DNA of 53,662 nt, from positions 1-53,662 of the forward strand of contig CALWRF010000029.1 of the NCBI GenBank assembly GCA_944383885.1, given 5' to 3'. The position numbers and the translations under genes are program-made. The DNA comes from an uncultured Clostridia bacterium (GTDB taxonomy: Bacteria > Bacillota > Clostridia > Lachnospirales > Anaerotignaceae). Below, one piece after another: positions 33,197-42,910 of this stretch. The notes under the pieces were generated by a model that saw nothing but the letters and a program-made list of their open reading frames with translations, made no database searches and had not been told where the DNA came from. How positions within the stretch are numbered: the first letter of the stretch is position 1; each line of letters opens with the position of its first letter.

Positions 33197-34522
33197 TTAA
33201 AGTCCTTTTATGCGCTTTTCAAGCTCCAAAAGCGTTTCTGAAAGCTTCGGGTCGTTTTCCAAATCTTTTTCTATTTTATTGCATGCGTGAAGAACGGTTG
33301 TATGGTCTCTTCCGCCGTAGTCTTCTCCTATGGCTGAAAGAGATATGTCAAGAAGTTTTCTTGAAAGGTACATTCCTATCTGCCTTGGGTATGCTATGTT
33401 TTTTGGTTTTTTTGTGCCTTTAAGGTCGGCGACTGTTATTTTGTAGTAGTTTGCAACTATCTCCTGTATGAATTCAGTTGTCATTTTGTTTTCGGAAGCT
33501 CTTTCAAATATGTCTTTCATAGCTTCTTCAGCCAGCTCCACTGTAACCTGTCTGTTTGTAAGTTTTGCAAAAGCCACTATGCGTGTTAAAGCGCCTTCAA
33601 GTTCTCGTATGTTGGTATCAATGTATTTTGCTATAAAGTTCATAACACTGTCAGGGACTACTATTGAGTCAAGCTTTGCTTTTTTGCGCAGTATGGCAAT
33701 TCTTGTTTCATAGTCCGGAGGCTGTATGTCAGCTATAAGACCCCACTCGAAACGTGTTTTAAGCCTTTCCTCTAATGTTTTAATTTCCTTAGGCGGGCGG
33801 TCCGAGGAGATTATAATCTGCTTGTTGTTGCTGTGAAGAGCGTTGAATGTATGGAAAAATTCTTCCTGAGTGCGTTCTTTTTGTGCTATAAACTGAATAT
33901 CATCTATAAGGAGCACATCTATGTTGCGGTATTTATTCCGGAACTCTTCATTTTTATTTGTGCTTATGGAGTTAATAAGCTCGTTTGTAAATGTTTCGCT
34001 TGTAACATACAAAACTTTTGCCTGCGGATTTTTCTGTAGTATATAATGCGCTATTGAATGCATTAAGTGTGTTTTGCCAAGACCAACATTTCCATAAAGA
34101 AAAAGCGGGTTATAGGCACTTGCCGGGGCTTCAGCCACGGCTAAAGATGCGGCGTGAGCCATACGGTTGCTGTTTCCTACAACAAAAGACTCAAAAACAT
34201 ATTTCGGATTGAGGTTTGCGGCAGCTATAGGGTCGTTTGTTTTAGACTGCTGGTTATCTAAAGATGATATGTTGGAAGAGCCTATAAGCATAATATTGTA
34301 TTCAATATGCGTAACTTCTATAAGCGCGTTTTTTATAAGAGAAAGATATTTGTTTTCAACCTGAGTTTTGCTGAAGTCATTTTCGGCTTTTAAAACAAGG
34401 TCTCTTCCGTCGCAGACATGTATTTTAAGAGGTTTTATCCATGTATTGAAACTTATAGGGTCCTCAAGATTTTTTTCTATAAGCGACAGTGCTTTCTGCC
34501 AGCTTAAATATAAATCGTCCAT
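33197..34522 (-). CDS. dnaA: Chromosomal replication initiator protein DnaA
   Basis: A 441-residue DnaA of normal length. Domain I is at residues 1-85, the AAA+ domain III has Walker [10 protein letters not shown] and Walker B LLIDDIQF, the ISM/sensor-2 arginine region follows, and domain IV ends with the DnaA-box-binding signature [15 protein letters not shown] preceded by [14 protein letters not shown] [14 protein letters not shown]. It binds DnaA boxes and opens the origin. AAAGGAGG precedes the ATG. It is transcribed away from the large rpmH-side oriC region, and the second oriC part lies immediately after its stop codon. Confidence 0.98.
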   Translation of the reverse strand: MDDLYLSWQKALSLIEKNLEDPISFNTWIKPLKIHVCDGRDLVLKAENDFSKTQVENKYLSLIKNALIEVTHIEYNIMLIGSSNISSLDNQQSKTNDPIAAANLNPKYVFESFVVGNSNRMAHAASLAVAEAPASAYNPLFLYGNVGLGKTHLMHSIAHYILQKNPQAKVLYVTSETFTNELINSISTNKNEEFRNKYRNIDVLLIDDIQFIAQKERTQEEFFHTFNALHSNNKQIIISSDRPPKEIKTLEERLKTRFEWGLIADIQPPDYETRIAILRKKAKLDSIVVPDSVMNFIAKYIDTNIRELEGALTRIVAFAKLTNRQVTVELAEEAMKDIFERASENKMTTEFIQEIVANYYKITVADLKGTKKPKNIAYPRQIGMYLSRKLLDISLSAIGEDYGGRDHTTVLHACNKIEKDLENDPKLSETLLELEKRIKGL

Positions 34523-35140
34523 TTTTTCCTCCTTTGTTTTTGTATGTAAAAAATAATTTTAAAGCCGCATAAAAATTTAAAATATATATACATATTACAA
34601 TAATAAATGTTCAAATAATAATTTTAAAACTGTACAAATCACATTTTTATAAGTTATCAACAATGTTGTGCACAAGCTGTTGATAACTTTTTGGAAAAAT
34701 ATCGATTTTATAGTGGCAAAATCATTAAATAATCAATATATAGGCTAAAAATCAGGGCAAATATATATGTTATACACTTTTTAACAAAAATCAACATAAA
34801 ATATCCACATATTTAATTTTTAATAATATTTCTTAATGTGGAATTTAATTTAGATTAAGCTATAAATTATGAAATAATGTTGTTTTATGTTTTTTATCCG
34901 GCTTTTTATTAACTGCAATCCTGAGTTATCCACTATAATATAACAAAATATTTATTTCTTATCAACACATTGCTGGCTTTAAATGCGGAGAGATTTTATG
35001 GCAGAATTATTAACATATCAATATAATGTGTGCAAATCTAATTTAGACACTATATATACAAAAACACAAAATTTGTAATTTTTTGTATAATAAAAATGCT
35101 TAATTTGTACTATTTATTGGTATATTTCAATTTAATTTTC
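34523..35140. other. oriC, dnaA-upstream part with DnaA boxes
   Basis: This roughly 700-bp gap between divergent dnaA and rpmH holds exact boxes TTATCAACA at 34654-34662 and 34959-34967, and a reverse box TGTTGATAA at 34678-34686. Between the first two is the palindrome TTGTGCACAA (34666-34675). One-mismatch boxes are TTATACACT (34770-34778), ATATCCACA (34801-34809) and TTATCCACT (34926-34934). The DNA is over 75 percent A+T. Together with the trio element after dnaA this gives a bipartite origin. No gene is visible; the dnaA promoter must also lie here but I could not choose one. Confidence 0.88.
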
Positions 35141-35169
35141 TTGACGCAAGAGATTTTATTTATTATAAT
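35141..35169 (+). promoter_or_regulatory. Promoter of the rpmH operon
   Basis: TTGACG (35141-35146), 17-bp spacer, TATAAT (35164-35169), about 60 bases before the rpmH ATG. Confidence 0.88.
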
Positions 35170-35229
35170 GGTAGCAGTGCTTTTGTGCAGGACAGGCGCA
35201 AGAAAGTAGTTTAAGGAGGTGCGTAAGAC

Positions 35230-35364
35230 ATGAAAATGACATTCCAGCCAAAGAAAAGGCAGAGAAGCAAAGTACACGGCTTCAGAAAAAGAATGGCTAC
35301 TGCTAACGGCAGAAAAGTTCTCTCTGCAAGAAGAAGAAAAGGAAGAAAAGTATTATCTGCATAA
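35230..35364 (+). CDS. rpmH: 50S ribosomal protein L34
   Basis: A 44-residue, very basic protein, [20 protein letters not shown] followed by the invariant R-M-A-T-A-N-G-R and ending R-K-G-R-K-V-L-S-A. That is the standard L34 length and pattern. AAGGAGGTG precedes the ATG at a normal distance. First gene of the rpmH-rnpA-yidD-yidC-jag block. Confidence 0.98.
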   Translation: MKMTFQPKKRQRSKVHGFRKRMATANGRKVLSARRRKGRKVLSA

Positions 35365-35388
35365 TTAAATCAAATACTTTGTATTTAC

Positions 35389-35410
35389 AGGCCGCGGATA
35401 GTGGCCTTTT
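35389..35410 (+). terminator. Weak hairpin between rpmH and rnpA
   Basis: AGGCC and GGCCT close a 9-base loop and are followed by TTTT. It could give partial termination or protect the rpmH 3' end, so that L34 is made in excess over RNase P protein. Confidence 0.6.
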
Positions 35411-35439
35411 AATATTTAAAGCATTAAGGTTGTGATAAA

Positions 35440-35790
35440 TTGAAATTTACACAGTCCATAAAAAAAAATTATCAGTTCAGGTTCGTATATAATAAGGGCA
35501 AGTCTTTGGCAAACCGCTGTTTGGTTATGTATGTAGTTAAAAATAAAAAATATCCGGATTCAAACCGCCTTGGCATATCTGTAAGCAAAAAAGTCGGCAA
35601 AAGCGTTGTAAGAAGCCGCGTAACAAGGCTTATAAAAGAAAGCTACAGGCTCATGGAAGACGATATCCAGCGCGGATATGACATAGTGGTTATTGCACGC
35701 TCGTCTGCTGCCGACTGCGGTTATAAAGAGATAAACAAAGCACTTTTAAGCTTATTAAAAAAACACAACCTGCTGATTAAAAAATCCTGA
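35440..35790 (+). CDS. rnpA: Ribonuclease P protein component
   Basis: A 116-residue basic protein with the RnpA signature [22 protein letters not shown] (shown here as 22 residues only in part: [14 protein letters not shown]) and the aromatic N-terminal strand [10 protein letters not shown]. It assists the RNase P RNA in 5' maturation of tRNA. TTG start with AAGGTTGTGA upstream. It sits between rpmH and yidD as in nearly all bacteria. Confidence 0.95.
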   Translation: MKFTQSIKKNYQFRFVYNKGKSLANRCLVMYVVKNKKYPDSNRLGISVSKKVGKSVVRSRVTRLIKESYRLMEDDIQRGYDIVVIARSSAADCGYKEINKALLSLLKKHNLLIKKS

Positions 35791-35868
35791 CAAAGGCATG
35801 CTGTTTTTGATATAAGTTAAGTCAGAAGTTTGTATTGGTTATTTAATATTGAAAGAAGTATGGTTGAT

Positions 35869-36081
35869 ATGGTAAAAAAATTTTTTCTTTTATTAATCAG
35901 GTTTTATCAGCTTTGCATATCACCGCATTTCGGCCCATGCTGCAGGTTTACTCCAACATGTTCCCAGTATATGTATGAGGCCGTTAAAAAATATGGCGTT
36001 TTTAAAGGCGGGTATCTCGGTGTTCGCCGGCTTCTTAAATGCCATCCGTTCCATAAGGGAGGATATGACCCTGTGCCATGA
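35869..36081 (+). CDS. yidD: Membrane protein insertion efficiency factor YidD
   Basis: A 70-residue protein with the full YidD pattern: amphipathic N-helix [20 protein letters not shown], then [19 protein letters not shown] and [13 protein letters not shown]. It aids YidC-dependent membrane insertion. I favour ATG 35869; GAAAGAAG lies about 10 nt before it. ATG 35860 and TTG 35830 are the alternatives. Confidence 0.92.
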   Translation: MVKKFFLLLIRFYQLCISPHFGPCCRFTPTCSQYMYEAVKKYGVFKGGYLGVRRLLKCHPFHKGGYDPVP

Positions 36082-36112
36082 AAGACAACAATAAATCGAG
36101 GGGGATTTGGTT

Positions 36113-37120
36113 TTGAGTACGACTTTTGCATTACTCGCCGCTAGAACGCCTGGTGTTATAATTGGGCCTATAGCAAGCTTATTAGGAATAGTTTACAACG
36201 CGCTTTTTAATTTTATTTATTCCATAAGTCCGGTAAACGCGTTGGGTATGGCTATTATTTTATTTACTATTATAGTTAAGCTTATATTTACTCCGCTGCT
36301 TGTTAAACAGCAGAAATCAACAATGGCTATGCAGAAACTTCAGCCGGAGTTAATGAAAATAAGAAAGAAATATGAAGGCAAAAAAGATGTGGCAAGCCAG
36401 CAGAAAATGTCTCTTGAAATGCAGAAACTGCAAAAAGACAACAATGTAAGCATGCTTGGCGGATGCCTTCCGCTGCTTATACAGCTGCCTATTCTTTATG
36501 CTTTATTTTATATTTTTCAGCAGGCATACGTATATGTTGATGTTATCGGTCAAAACTACGACGCCATAACAAACGTAATTATGAATATGCCTGTTGATAC
36601 AAGGCTTGCAGCCCTTTCTGATATTATAATACAGCACAAGCTTACTGTTGATGTGGCTCAGGCTGCCGATATTAAAAACCTTATAAGCCAGCTTACGCTT
36701 AACGACTGGGATACTGTTTTAGCCTCTGTTGGCAGTTTTGCCGACCAGCTTACGCCATTGCTTAATGTAAAGACGGAAATGGAATATTTCCTTGGAGTAA
36801 GCATGGTTGAAAACCCGGGGCTTAGTTTTCCAGGCATACTTGTGCCTATCGCATCAGGCGCCACTACATTTATACAAACTTATGCGCTTACAAGAAACTC
36901 AACAGCGCAGGCAGGCGCCTCACCGCAGGACCCTACCATGCAGTCAATGAAAGTTATGAATTATATGATGCCTATTATGATGGGCGTTATGACAATAAGC
37001 CTTCCGGCAGGACTTGGCGTTTACTGGACTGTAAGCAACCTTCTTCAGGCCGGTCAGACATTGCTTGTAGTTAAATTTCTTAAAAAGAAAGAAGCTAAGC
37101 TTGAGGAGGAGAATAAATAA
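36113..37120 (+). CDS. yidC: Membrane protein insertase YidC/Oxa1
   Basis: A 335-residue five-helix insertase of the Gram-positive type. Recognisable are NALGMAIILFTIIVKLIFTPL in the first conserved helix, the cytoplasmic coiled hairpin MQKLQPELMKIRKKYEG, GGCLPLLIQLPILYALFYIF, and the terminal pair MMPIMMGVMTISLPAGLGVY. There is no lipoprotein cysteine, and an unusual long extracytoplasmic loop (about residues 155-225) separates helices 2 and 3. TTG at 36113 fits GAGGGGG 8 nt upstream; the earlier TTG is too close. The stop overlaps the jag ATG (TAATG). Confidence 0.95.
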   Translation: MSTTFALLAARTPGVIIGPIASLLGIVYNALFNFIYSISPVNALGMAIILFTIIVKLIFTPLLVKQQKSTMAMQKLQPELMKIRKKYEGKKDVASQQKMSLEMQKLQKDNNVSMLGGCLPLLIQLPILYALFYIFQQAYVYVDVIGQNYDAITNVIMNMPVDTRLAALSDIIIQHKLTVDVAQAADIKNLISQLTLNDWDTVLASVGSFADQLTPLLNVKTEMEYFLGVSMVENPGLSFPGILVPIASGATTFIQTYALTRNSTAQAGASPQDPTMQSMKVMNYMMPIMMGVMTISLPAGLGVYWTVSNLLQAGQTLLVVKFLKKKEAKLEEENK

Positions 37121-37737
37121 TGCAGGAGATACAAGTTTCAGCTAAAACAGAAGAAAAAGCTGTTGAAGAAGCCGTTCGCAAACTTAATGTTTCTTCCGCA
37201 GATGAGCTTAATATAGAGGTTATAGAAAAGGCAACAAAGGGTTTTTTGGGTTTTGGCTCAAAAGATGCTGTTATAAAGGCTTCAGTTAAGTTTAATCCGG
37301 AAAAAATAGCCAAAGAATTCCTTAGGGAAATGTTTGTGGCTATGGGTATAATAGTTAACATAGAAACTGAGCTTAAAGAAAAACAGCTTTTAATAAACCT
37401 TTCCGGCAGCGATATGGGAATACTTATAGGCAAAAGAGGACAGACGCTGGATTCAATACAGTATCTTGTAAATCTTGTTGTAAATAAAGGCGATGCGCCA
37501 TATATCTCTATTACATTGGATACTGAAAACTACCGCCAGAGAAGGAAAGAAACCCTTGAGTCACTGGCTTATAACCTTGCTAAAAAAGTTAAGCAGACAG
37601 GCAAAAAAGTTGTGCTTGAGCCTATGAATCCTTATGAAAGAAGGATAATTCACTCAAGCCTTCAAAATAATAAATATGTGACTACATATTCCGAGGGTGA
37701 AGAACCGTACAGAAATGTAGTAATAGCCCTTAAATAA
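37120..37737 (+). CDS. jag: RNA-binding protein Jag/KhpB
   Basis: A 205-residue protein with the three expected domains: Jag-N (residues 1-50, IQVSAKTEEKAVEEAV...KATKGFLGFGSKDA), KH (about 75-140, GSDMGILIGKRGQTLDSIQYL) and R3H (about 140-205, EPMNPYERRIIHSSLQ). Jag/KhpB binds RNA and in streptococci affects cell elongation. It is translationally coupled with yidC. Confidence 0.95.
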   Translation: MQEIQVSAKTEEKAVEEAVRKLNVSSADELNIEVIEKATKGFLGFGSKDAVIKASVKFNPEKIAKEFLREMFVAMGIIVNIETELKEKQLLINLSGSDMGILIGKRGQTLDSIQYLVNLVVNKGDAPYISITLDTENYRQRRKETLESLAYNLAKKVKQTGKKVVLEPMNPYERRIIHSSLQNNKYVTTYSEGEEPYRNVVIALK

Positions 37738-37754
37738 TATTATCCGGCTCTTTA

Positions 37755-37798
37755 AGCCTGATTTTCAGATTATATATATTGAAAATCGGGCTTTTTTT
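37755..37798 (+). terminator. Terminator of the rpmH-jag operon
   Basis: AGCCTGATTTTCA and TGAAAATCGGGCT form the stem, followed by TTTTTTT. Confidence 0.92.
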
Positions 37799-37850
37799 GT
37801 GTATTGTAGTATAGATACAGTTAATTATGTTTTGCAAAGGAGTGTTTAGT

Positions 37851-39242
37851 TTGAAAACAGCCTTTTTAGATGATATAATAGCCGCTGTTTCAACTCCAAT
37901 GGGTTCAGGCGGGATAGGCATAATAAGAATAAGCGGAAAGGGCAGCATTGATGTTGCCGATAAAATATTTAAAAGTGTTTCAGGCGTAAAACTGAAAGAT
38001 AAGCCAACACATACCATAACCTACGGAAACATTACAGATAATAATGGAAATAAAGTAGACGAGGTACTTGTAAGCATTATGAAATGCCCTCATTCTTATA
38101 CAAAAGAAGATGTTGTGGAAATAAACTGCCACGGCGGAACTGCTGCTGTAAAAAAAATTATGGAAATTGTAACTCTCGCAGGCGCCAGAACAGCAGAGCC
38201 TGGAGAATTTACAAAAAGAGCATTTTTAAACGGGCGCATAGACCTTTCTCAGGCAGAAGCGGTAATTGACATTATAAATTCCAAAACGGAGCTTTCAATG
38301 AAAAACGCTGTAAACCAGCTTTCCGGCGCTCTATCAGAAAAGGTAAAAGAAATCAGGAATAATCTTTTAGACGCTGTTTCAACAATAGAGGCGGCTATTG
38401 ATTACCCGGAACATGATATTGAAGAAGAGACTTACGCCTCGCTTAATAAAACAGTTAATGAGGCTTTAAATAGTGTCCAGAAACTTATTGATACGGCTGA
38501 TATGGGTAAAATGGTCCGCGACGGCGTTAACATGGTTATACTCGGCAAGCCTAATGTAGGCAAAAGCTCGCTTTTAAACTTTCTTCTAAATGAGGAAAGA
38601 GCTATTGTAACAGATGTGCCTGGAACTACAAGGGACACCGTTGAGGAATATTTTAATATAGGCGGCATACCTGTAAGGATTACAGATACGGCAGGCGTTA
38701 GGGATACAGATGACGAAGTTGAGAAAATAGGCGTTGAGCGCTCCATTAAAAGAGCGGAAAATGCGGACATTATACTGCTTATGCTTGATTTATCCCGCAC
38801 ATTAGACGATGATGATAAAAAGCTTATTAATTTTGTTAAAAACAAAAAGCATATAGTGCTTTTAAATAAAACAGATTTGGAGCAAAAGGCTGAAGAAAAT
38901 GAAATAACCTCACTTTTGGGAAGCAAAAACATACTGCGTATTTCCGTTAAGGGGCATAATGGCACAGATGAGCTTTTAAGGCTTATTGAAGAAATACTTA
39001 CAAGCGGCGCTGTTGAAGCAGGCGACGGAGTTATGGTAAGTAATGTGCGCCATAAAAATTCCCTTGAAAAAGCCGCGCAGTCCCTTAAAAAAGCCCTTAA
39101 TACAATAGAAATACGCATGCCGGAAGACTTTGTGTCTATGGATATTTCACAGGCTGTAGACTTTTTGGGTGAAATAACAGGCGAAAGCCTTCAGGAAGAT
39201 ATTATAAACAGGATATTTGAAAAATTCTGTCTTGGCAAATAA
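37851..39242 (+). CDS. mnmE: tRNA modification GTPase MnmE
   Basis: A 463-residue MnmE. N-terminal folate-binding domain (AFLDDIIAAVSTPMGSGGIG), helical domain, inserted G domain with GKPNVGKSS, DTAG and NKTD motifs, and the terminal FCLGK, whose Cys takes part in the reaction. With MnmG it makes the cmnm5 modification of wobble uridine. TTG at 37851 has AAAGGAG 8 nt upstream; the ATG eight codons earlier only covers the ribosome binding site. Confidence 0.96.
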   Translation: MKTAFLDDIIAAVSTPMGSGGIGIIRISGKGSIDVADKIFKSVSGVKLKDKPTHTITYGNITDNNGNKVDEVLVSIMKCPHSYTKEDVVEINCHGGTAAVKKIMEIVTLAGARTAEPGEFTKRAFLNGRIDLSQAEAVIDIINSKTELSMKNAVNQLSGALSEKVKEIRNNLLDAVSTIEAAIDYPEHDIEEETYASLNKTVNEALNSVQKLIDTADMGKMVRDGVNMVILGKPNVGKSSLLNFLLNEERAIVTDVPGTTRDTVEEYFNIGGIPVRITDTAGVRDTDDEVEKIGVERSIKRAENADIILLMLDLSRTLDDDDKKLINFVKNKKHIVLLNKTDLEQKAEENEITSLLGSKNILRISVKGHNGTDELLRLIEEILTSGAVEAGDGVMVSNVRHKNSLEKAAQSLKKALNTIEIRMPEDFVSMDISQAVDFLGEITGESLQEDIINRIFEKFCLGK

Positions 39243-39246
39243 TTAA

Positions 39247-39324
39247 AAGTTTTATAAAGCGTTATTAAAAAACGTTATGAAAAAAAGTTATAAAAAGACG
39301 TTATGAAAAAGCGTTATAAAAAAA
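39247..39324. repeat. Degenerate tandem repeat upstream of mnmG
   Basis: Five or six loose copies of a unit like GCGTTATGAAAAA/GTTATAAAAA fill the gap between mnmE and the mnmG ribosome binding site. The last two longer copies are about 27 bp each. Confidence 0.7.
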
Positions 39325-39338
39325 CAGGAGTGGATTTA

Positions 39339-41261
39339 ATGTGTGATATAAACGCATCAAAAACATATTTGGCTGATGAATGCGACATAGTTGTTGTAGG
39401 CGCCGGACATGCCGGCTGTGAAGCGGCGCTTGCATCAGCAAGGCTTGGATTTAAAACAGTTGTTTTTGCCATTAATCTGGATTCAATAGCCATGATGCCA
39501 TGCAACCCGTCTATAGGCGGAAGCTCTAAAGGTCATCTTGTGCGTGAGATAGATGCTTTGGGCGGTGAAATGGGCAGAAATATAGATAAAACATATCTCC
39601 AGATTAAAATGCTCAACACAAGCAAAGGTCCTGCTGTATATTCCCTTAGGGCGCAGGCTGACAAAAACAGGTATAAAGAAGAAATGAAAAGGGTTATGGA
39701 ACAGACGCCTAACCTTAAAATTAAACAGGCTGAAGTAACTAAGGTTTTAGCCGAAAATGGAGAGGTTACAGGTGTTTTGACTTCCTCAGGAGCTGTTTAT
39801 AAGGCAAAAGCCGTTATACTTTCAACAGGCACGTATTTAAAGGCACGCTGCCTTTACGGAGAAACTATAATACAATCGGGACCTAACGGTTTAAAGGCGG
39901 CTTCTGAATTAAGCCAGAGCCTTATAGATTTGGGCATTAAGCTTTACAGGTTTAAGACAGGCACGCCTGCCAGAATAGATAAAAAGACAGTTGATTTTTC
40001 AAAAATGACTCCGCAGTACGGCGATGAGAAAATAGTGCCGTTTTCTTTTGAGGATAAGCCGGAAGATATAGCAAGACCGCAGGTTGAGTGCTACCTTACA
40101 TACACAAACAATAAAACCCATGAAATTATACGTAATAACCTTGACCGCTCTCCGCTTTATGCCGGCGTTATAGAGGGTACTGGTCCGAGATACTGTCCTT
40201 CAATAGAAGACAAGGTTGTAAGATTTTCAGATAAAGAGCGCCACCAGATATTTATTGAGCCTGAAGGTGAAAATACAAACGAGCTTTATGTTCAGGGCAT
40301 GAGCTCCTCTCTGCCGGAAGAAGTGCAGATTGCCCTTTACCGTACAGTACCGGGTCTTGAAAACTGCGAGTTCATGCGTACAGCGTATGCTATTGAATAC
40401 GACTGCATAGACGCCACACAGCTTAAACTCAGCCTTGAGTTTAAAAATATAAAAGGTCTTTTCGGCGCCGGTCAGTTTAACGGCACAAGCGGTTATGAAG
40501 AAGCGGCTGCGCAGGGACTTATAGCCGGAATTAACGCCGCAAGAATGCTTCAGGGCAAAGAACCGGTTATACTTTACCGCTCAGACGCGTATATAGGCGT
40601 GCTTATAGACGATATAGTAACAAAAGGCAGCCGTGAGCCTTACAGAATGATGACATCAAGAGCAGAATACAGGCTCCTTTTAAGGCAGGACAACGCCGAT
40701 GAGCGTCTTACGCCTATAGGATACGAGGTAGGTCTTATATCAGATGAAAGATACCATAGATTTCTTAAAAAACAGGAGCTTATTGCAGCAGAAAAAGAGC
40801 GTATAAATTCTGTTACAATAGGCTTAAAACCTGAAATACAGGAATTCCTTGAAAGACACCACAGCACGCCTTTAAAAAGCGGAGCGCGTTTAAGCGAGCT
40901 TTTAAAGCGCCCTGAGCTTAATTATGATATTTTAGCCGAAATAGATACTTCAAGACCGGACATAGACAGCGAGGCTGCTCATGAGGCTGCAATACAGATA
41001 AAATACGAAGGCTACATAAAACAGCAGCTTAATCAGGTTAAGGAATTTAAAAAGCTTGAAAACAGGCTTCTGCCTGAAGATATAGACTATAACAATGTAA
41101 AAGGATTACGGCTTGAAGCTGCGCAGAAGCTTAACGATATAAGACCTCTTAATATTGGGCACGCCTTTAGGATAGCCGGAGTTTCTCCGGCTGATATTTC
41201 AGTGCTTATGATTTATCTTGAACAAATTAAAAGAGCCTCTAAAACAGAAGGAGAGGAATAA
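39339..41261 (+). CDS. mnmG: tRNA uridine-5-carboxymethylaminomethyl modification enzyme MnmG
   Basis: A 640-residue FAD enzyme. The dinucleotide-binding motif [13 protein letters not shown] is at the start, [23 protein letters not shown] follows in part (conserved C-N-P-S-I-G-G), [16 protein letters not shown] is the second GIDA signature, and the C-terminal helical domain binds MnmE. It uses FAD, methylene-THF and glycine. ATG at 39339 is preferred (AGGAG 8 nt upstream); an ATG 12 codons earlier falls in the tandem repeat. Confidence 0.96.
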   Translation: MCDINASKTYLADECDIVVVGAGHAGCEAALASARLGFKTVVFAINLDSIAMMPCNPSIGGSSKGHLVREIDALGGEMGRNIDKTYLQIKMLNTSKGPAVYSLRAQADKNRYKEEMKRVMEQTPNLKIKQAEVTKVLAENGEVTGVLTSSGAVYKAKAVILSTGTYLKARCLYGETIIQSGPNGLKAASELSQSLIDLGIKLYRFKTGTPARIDKKTVDFSKMTPQYGDEKIVPFSFEDKPEDIARPQVECYLTYTNNKTHEIIRNNLDRSPLYAGVIEGTGPRYCPSIEDKVVRFSDKERHQIFIEPEGENTNELYVQGMSSSLPEEVQIALYRTVPGLENCEFMRTAYAIEYDCIDATQLKLSLEFKNIKGLFGAGQFNGTSGYEEAAAQGLIAGINAARMLQGKEPVILYRSDAYIGVLIDDIVTKGSREPYRMMTSRAEYRLLLRQDNADERLTPIGYEVGLISDERYHRFLKKQELIAAEKERINSVTIGLKPEIQEFLERHHSTPLKSGARLSELLKRPELNYDILAEIDTSRPDIDSEAAHEAAIQIKYEGYIKQQLNQVKEFKKLENRLLPEDIDYNNVKGLRLEAAQKLNDIRPLNIGHAFRIAGVSPADISVLMIYLEQIKRASKTEGEE

Positions 41262-41262
41262 A

Positions 41263-41979
41263 ATGAACGGAAGTGAAATTTTAAGGAACTGCGCTGAAAA
41301 AATGGGCGTTGAGCTGAGCGAAAAAGCTGTTAACGACTTTGAAATATATAAAAAGCTCCTTTTAGAATGGAACGAAAAAATAAACCTTACGGCTATAACA
41401 GATGAAGAGGGAATTGCGATAAAGCATTTTGCAGACAGCATTTCCGTACTGCCGCTTATAAGTGAAAAAGGCATATCAATGATAGATGTGGGAACAGGCG
41501 CCGGCTTTCCAGGGATACCTATTAAAATAGTGCGGCAGGACATTAAAGTTACGCTTCTTGACTCCCTTAACAAAAGAATTAATTTTCTTGAAGAAGTGAA
41601 AAAAGAGCTTAAGCTTGAAAATGTTTTATGTGTCCACTCAAGAGCCGAAGACGGCGGCAGAAATCCGCTTTACAGAGAAAAATTCGACTTATGCGTAAGC
41701 CGAGCTGTTGCCCGTTTAAACGTGCTCTGCGAGTACTGCATGCCTTTTGTAGCCGTAGGAGGATACTTTATATCACTTAAAGGTCCTGACGTTTCAGAGG
41801 AGCTTGCAGAGGCTAAAAAAGCCATAGATGTTTTAGGCGGAAGTGTTGAAAAGGTTGTTGATATAGCCATACCTGACAGTGATATAACCCACAGCGCCGT
41901 AGTTATTAAAAAAATTAAGCCTGTTCCTAAGGCTTATCCGAGAAAAGCCGGAACGGCAGGCAGAAAACCTATAGTTTGA
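41263..41979 (+). CDS. rsmG: 16S rRNA (guanine527-N7)-methyltransferase RsmG
   Basis: A 238-residue SAM methyltransferase. YKKLLLEWNEKINLTAITDE near the N-terminus and the SAM motif IDVGTGAGFPGIPIKI are as in RsmG/GidB. It methylates G527 of 16S rRNA; loss gives low-level streptomycin resistance in many bacteria. AAGGAGAGG lies just before the ATG, 1 base after the mnmG stop. The usual next genes (noc, parA, parB) are not here but on the other side of oriC. Confidence 0.96.
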   Translation: MNGSEILRNCAEKMGVELSEKAVNDFEIYKKLLLEWNEKINLTAITDEEGIAIKHFADSISVLPLISEKGISMIDVGTGAGFPGIPIKIVRQDIKVTLLDSLNKRINFLEEVKKELKLENVLCVHSRAEDGGRNPLYREKFDLCVSRAVARLNVLCEYCMPFVAVGGYFISLKGPDVSEELAEAKKAIDVLGGSVEKVVDIAIPDSDITHSAVVIKKIKPVPKAYPRKAGTAGRKPIV

Positions 41980-42052
41980 AATTTTTATTAATGGTTTGAT
42001 TAATATTTTAAAACAGGTATTTTTGTTTATTGCATATTTACGATTATGGCAT

Positions 42053-42092
42053 AAAAACAGCCGGACAGGCATAAATGCGTCCGGCTGTTTAA
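42053..42092. terminator. Terminator between rsmG and the TIM-barrel gene
   Basis: AACAGCCGGAC and GTCCGGCTGTT form a perfect stem with a 12-base loop and A/T tracts on both sides. Confidence 0.9.
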
Positions 42093-42127
42093 TATTTTAT
42101 TTGGCGATTAAAATTAAAAATAAATAT

Positions 42128-42910
42128 TTATTCAAAATATTTATTGATTGTATTATATGATTCTGCGGCTTTTTCCAAAAATCCTTCTTCAACAGGGTCA
42201 GGCTCCAAAGTAAGTGTTAAGTTATATCCGCCTTTTTTAAGTATAGATGAAATAAGCTTTAAATCCTCAGCGTCTGTTTCGTTTACAAAAGGGCGGTTTC
42301 TGTCTTTATCACAGCCGCTTATATGCACGTCTTTGCAGTAGTCAAGAAGACCTAATGCGTTTTGGTATTCCTCGCCGTTTACTTTCATGTGATAAAAATC
42401 TATAATCATTTTTACGTTTGTTCTGTCTATGTCTTTCATGAGCTGGTAAGCTTCTGGAAGGTAGTTTATAAAATCGCAGTAATATTTCTGAAGACCCTCT
42501 ATAAGAACATTAATGCCGTATTTTTCTGCTTCATAAGCTGTTATTGAAATAAATTTTTTGCCTTGATTATAAGCTTTTGCTTTATCGTAATCCTTAGGAA
42601 GTCTTCTGGCAGCAGGAGCGCCTATTCCTATATTTTTAATGCCGAGGGCATAAGCCCTTTTGCTTAAAAGAGAAGCATAGGCTGCGGTTTTTTCCTCGTT
42701 AAAGCCGTCGCCTACAATAGGTAAGTCATCTTTGCAGTAAGAGTTATAGCCTAAAACAGGTATGTCTGTTTCTTTAACTTTTTTAACAAGTTTTTCAAAG
42801 CTTTCATCGCTCATGGCGGCTATTTCAAAGCCGGGAAGAACGATATAGTCAAAGCCGGCTTTTTTGGCATTTTCTATATTTTTTGAAAAAACACATAATC
42901 CTTTAAGCAT
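42128..42910 (-). CDS. Sugar phosphate isomerase/epimerase-like TIM-barrel protein
   Basis: A 260-residue AP-endonuclease-2/xylose-isomerase-like TIM barrel. Conserved metal-site positions are visible: E in NVLIEGL, D/H in MIIDFYHMK, H in VHISGCD, and the final E in TLTLEPDP. It probably isomerises or epimerises a sugar, but the substrate is unknown. It overlaps the end of the CapA-like gene by 8 bases and is the last gene of a four-gene minus-strand run. Confidence 0.85.
   Translation of the reverse strand: MLKGLCVFSKNIENAKKAGFDYIVLPGFEIAAMSDESFEKLVKKVKETDIPVLGYNSYCKDDLPIVGDGFNEEKTAAYASLLSKRAYALGIKNIGIGAPAARRLPKDYDKAKAYNQGKKFISITAYEAEKYGINVLIEGLQKYYCDFINYLPEAYQLMKDIDRTNVKMIIDFYHMKVNGEEYQNALGLLDYCKDVHISGCDKDRNRPFVNETDAEDLKLISSILKKGGYNLTLTLEPDPVEEGFLEKAAESYNTINKYFE

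Noticed and set aside
38432..39118. Long open frame antisense to mnmE (228 codons), Ser/Leu-rich
   Set aside because: It lies wholly inside mnmE, has the composition of a reverse-strand shadow, no ribosome binding site and no known motif.
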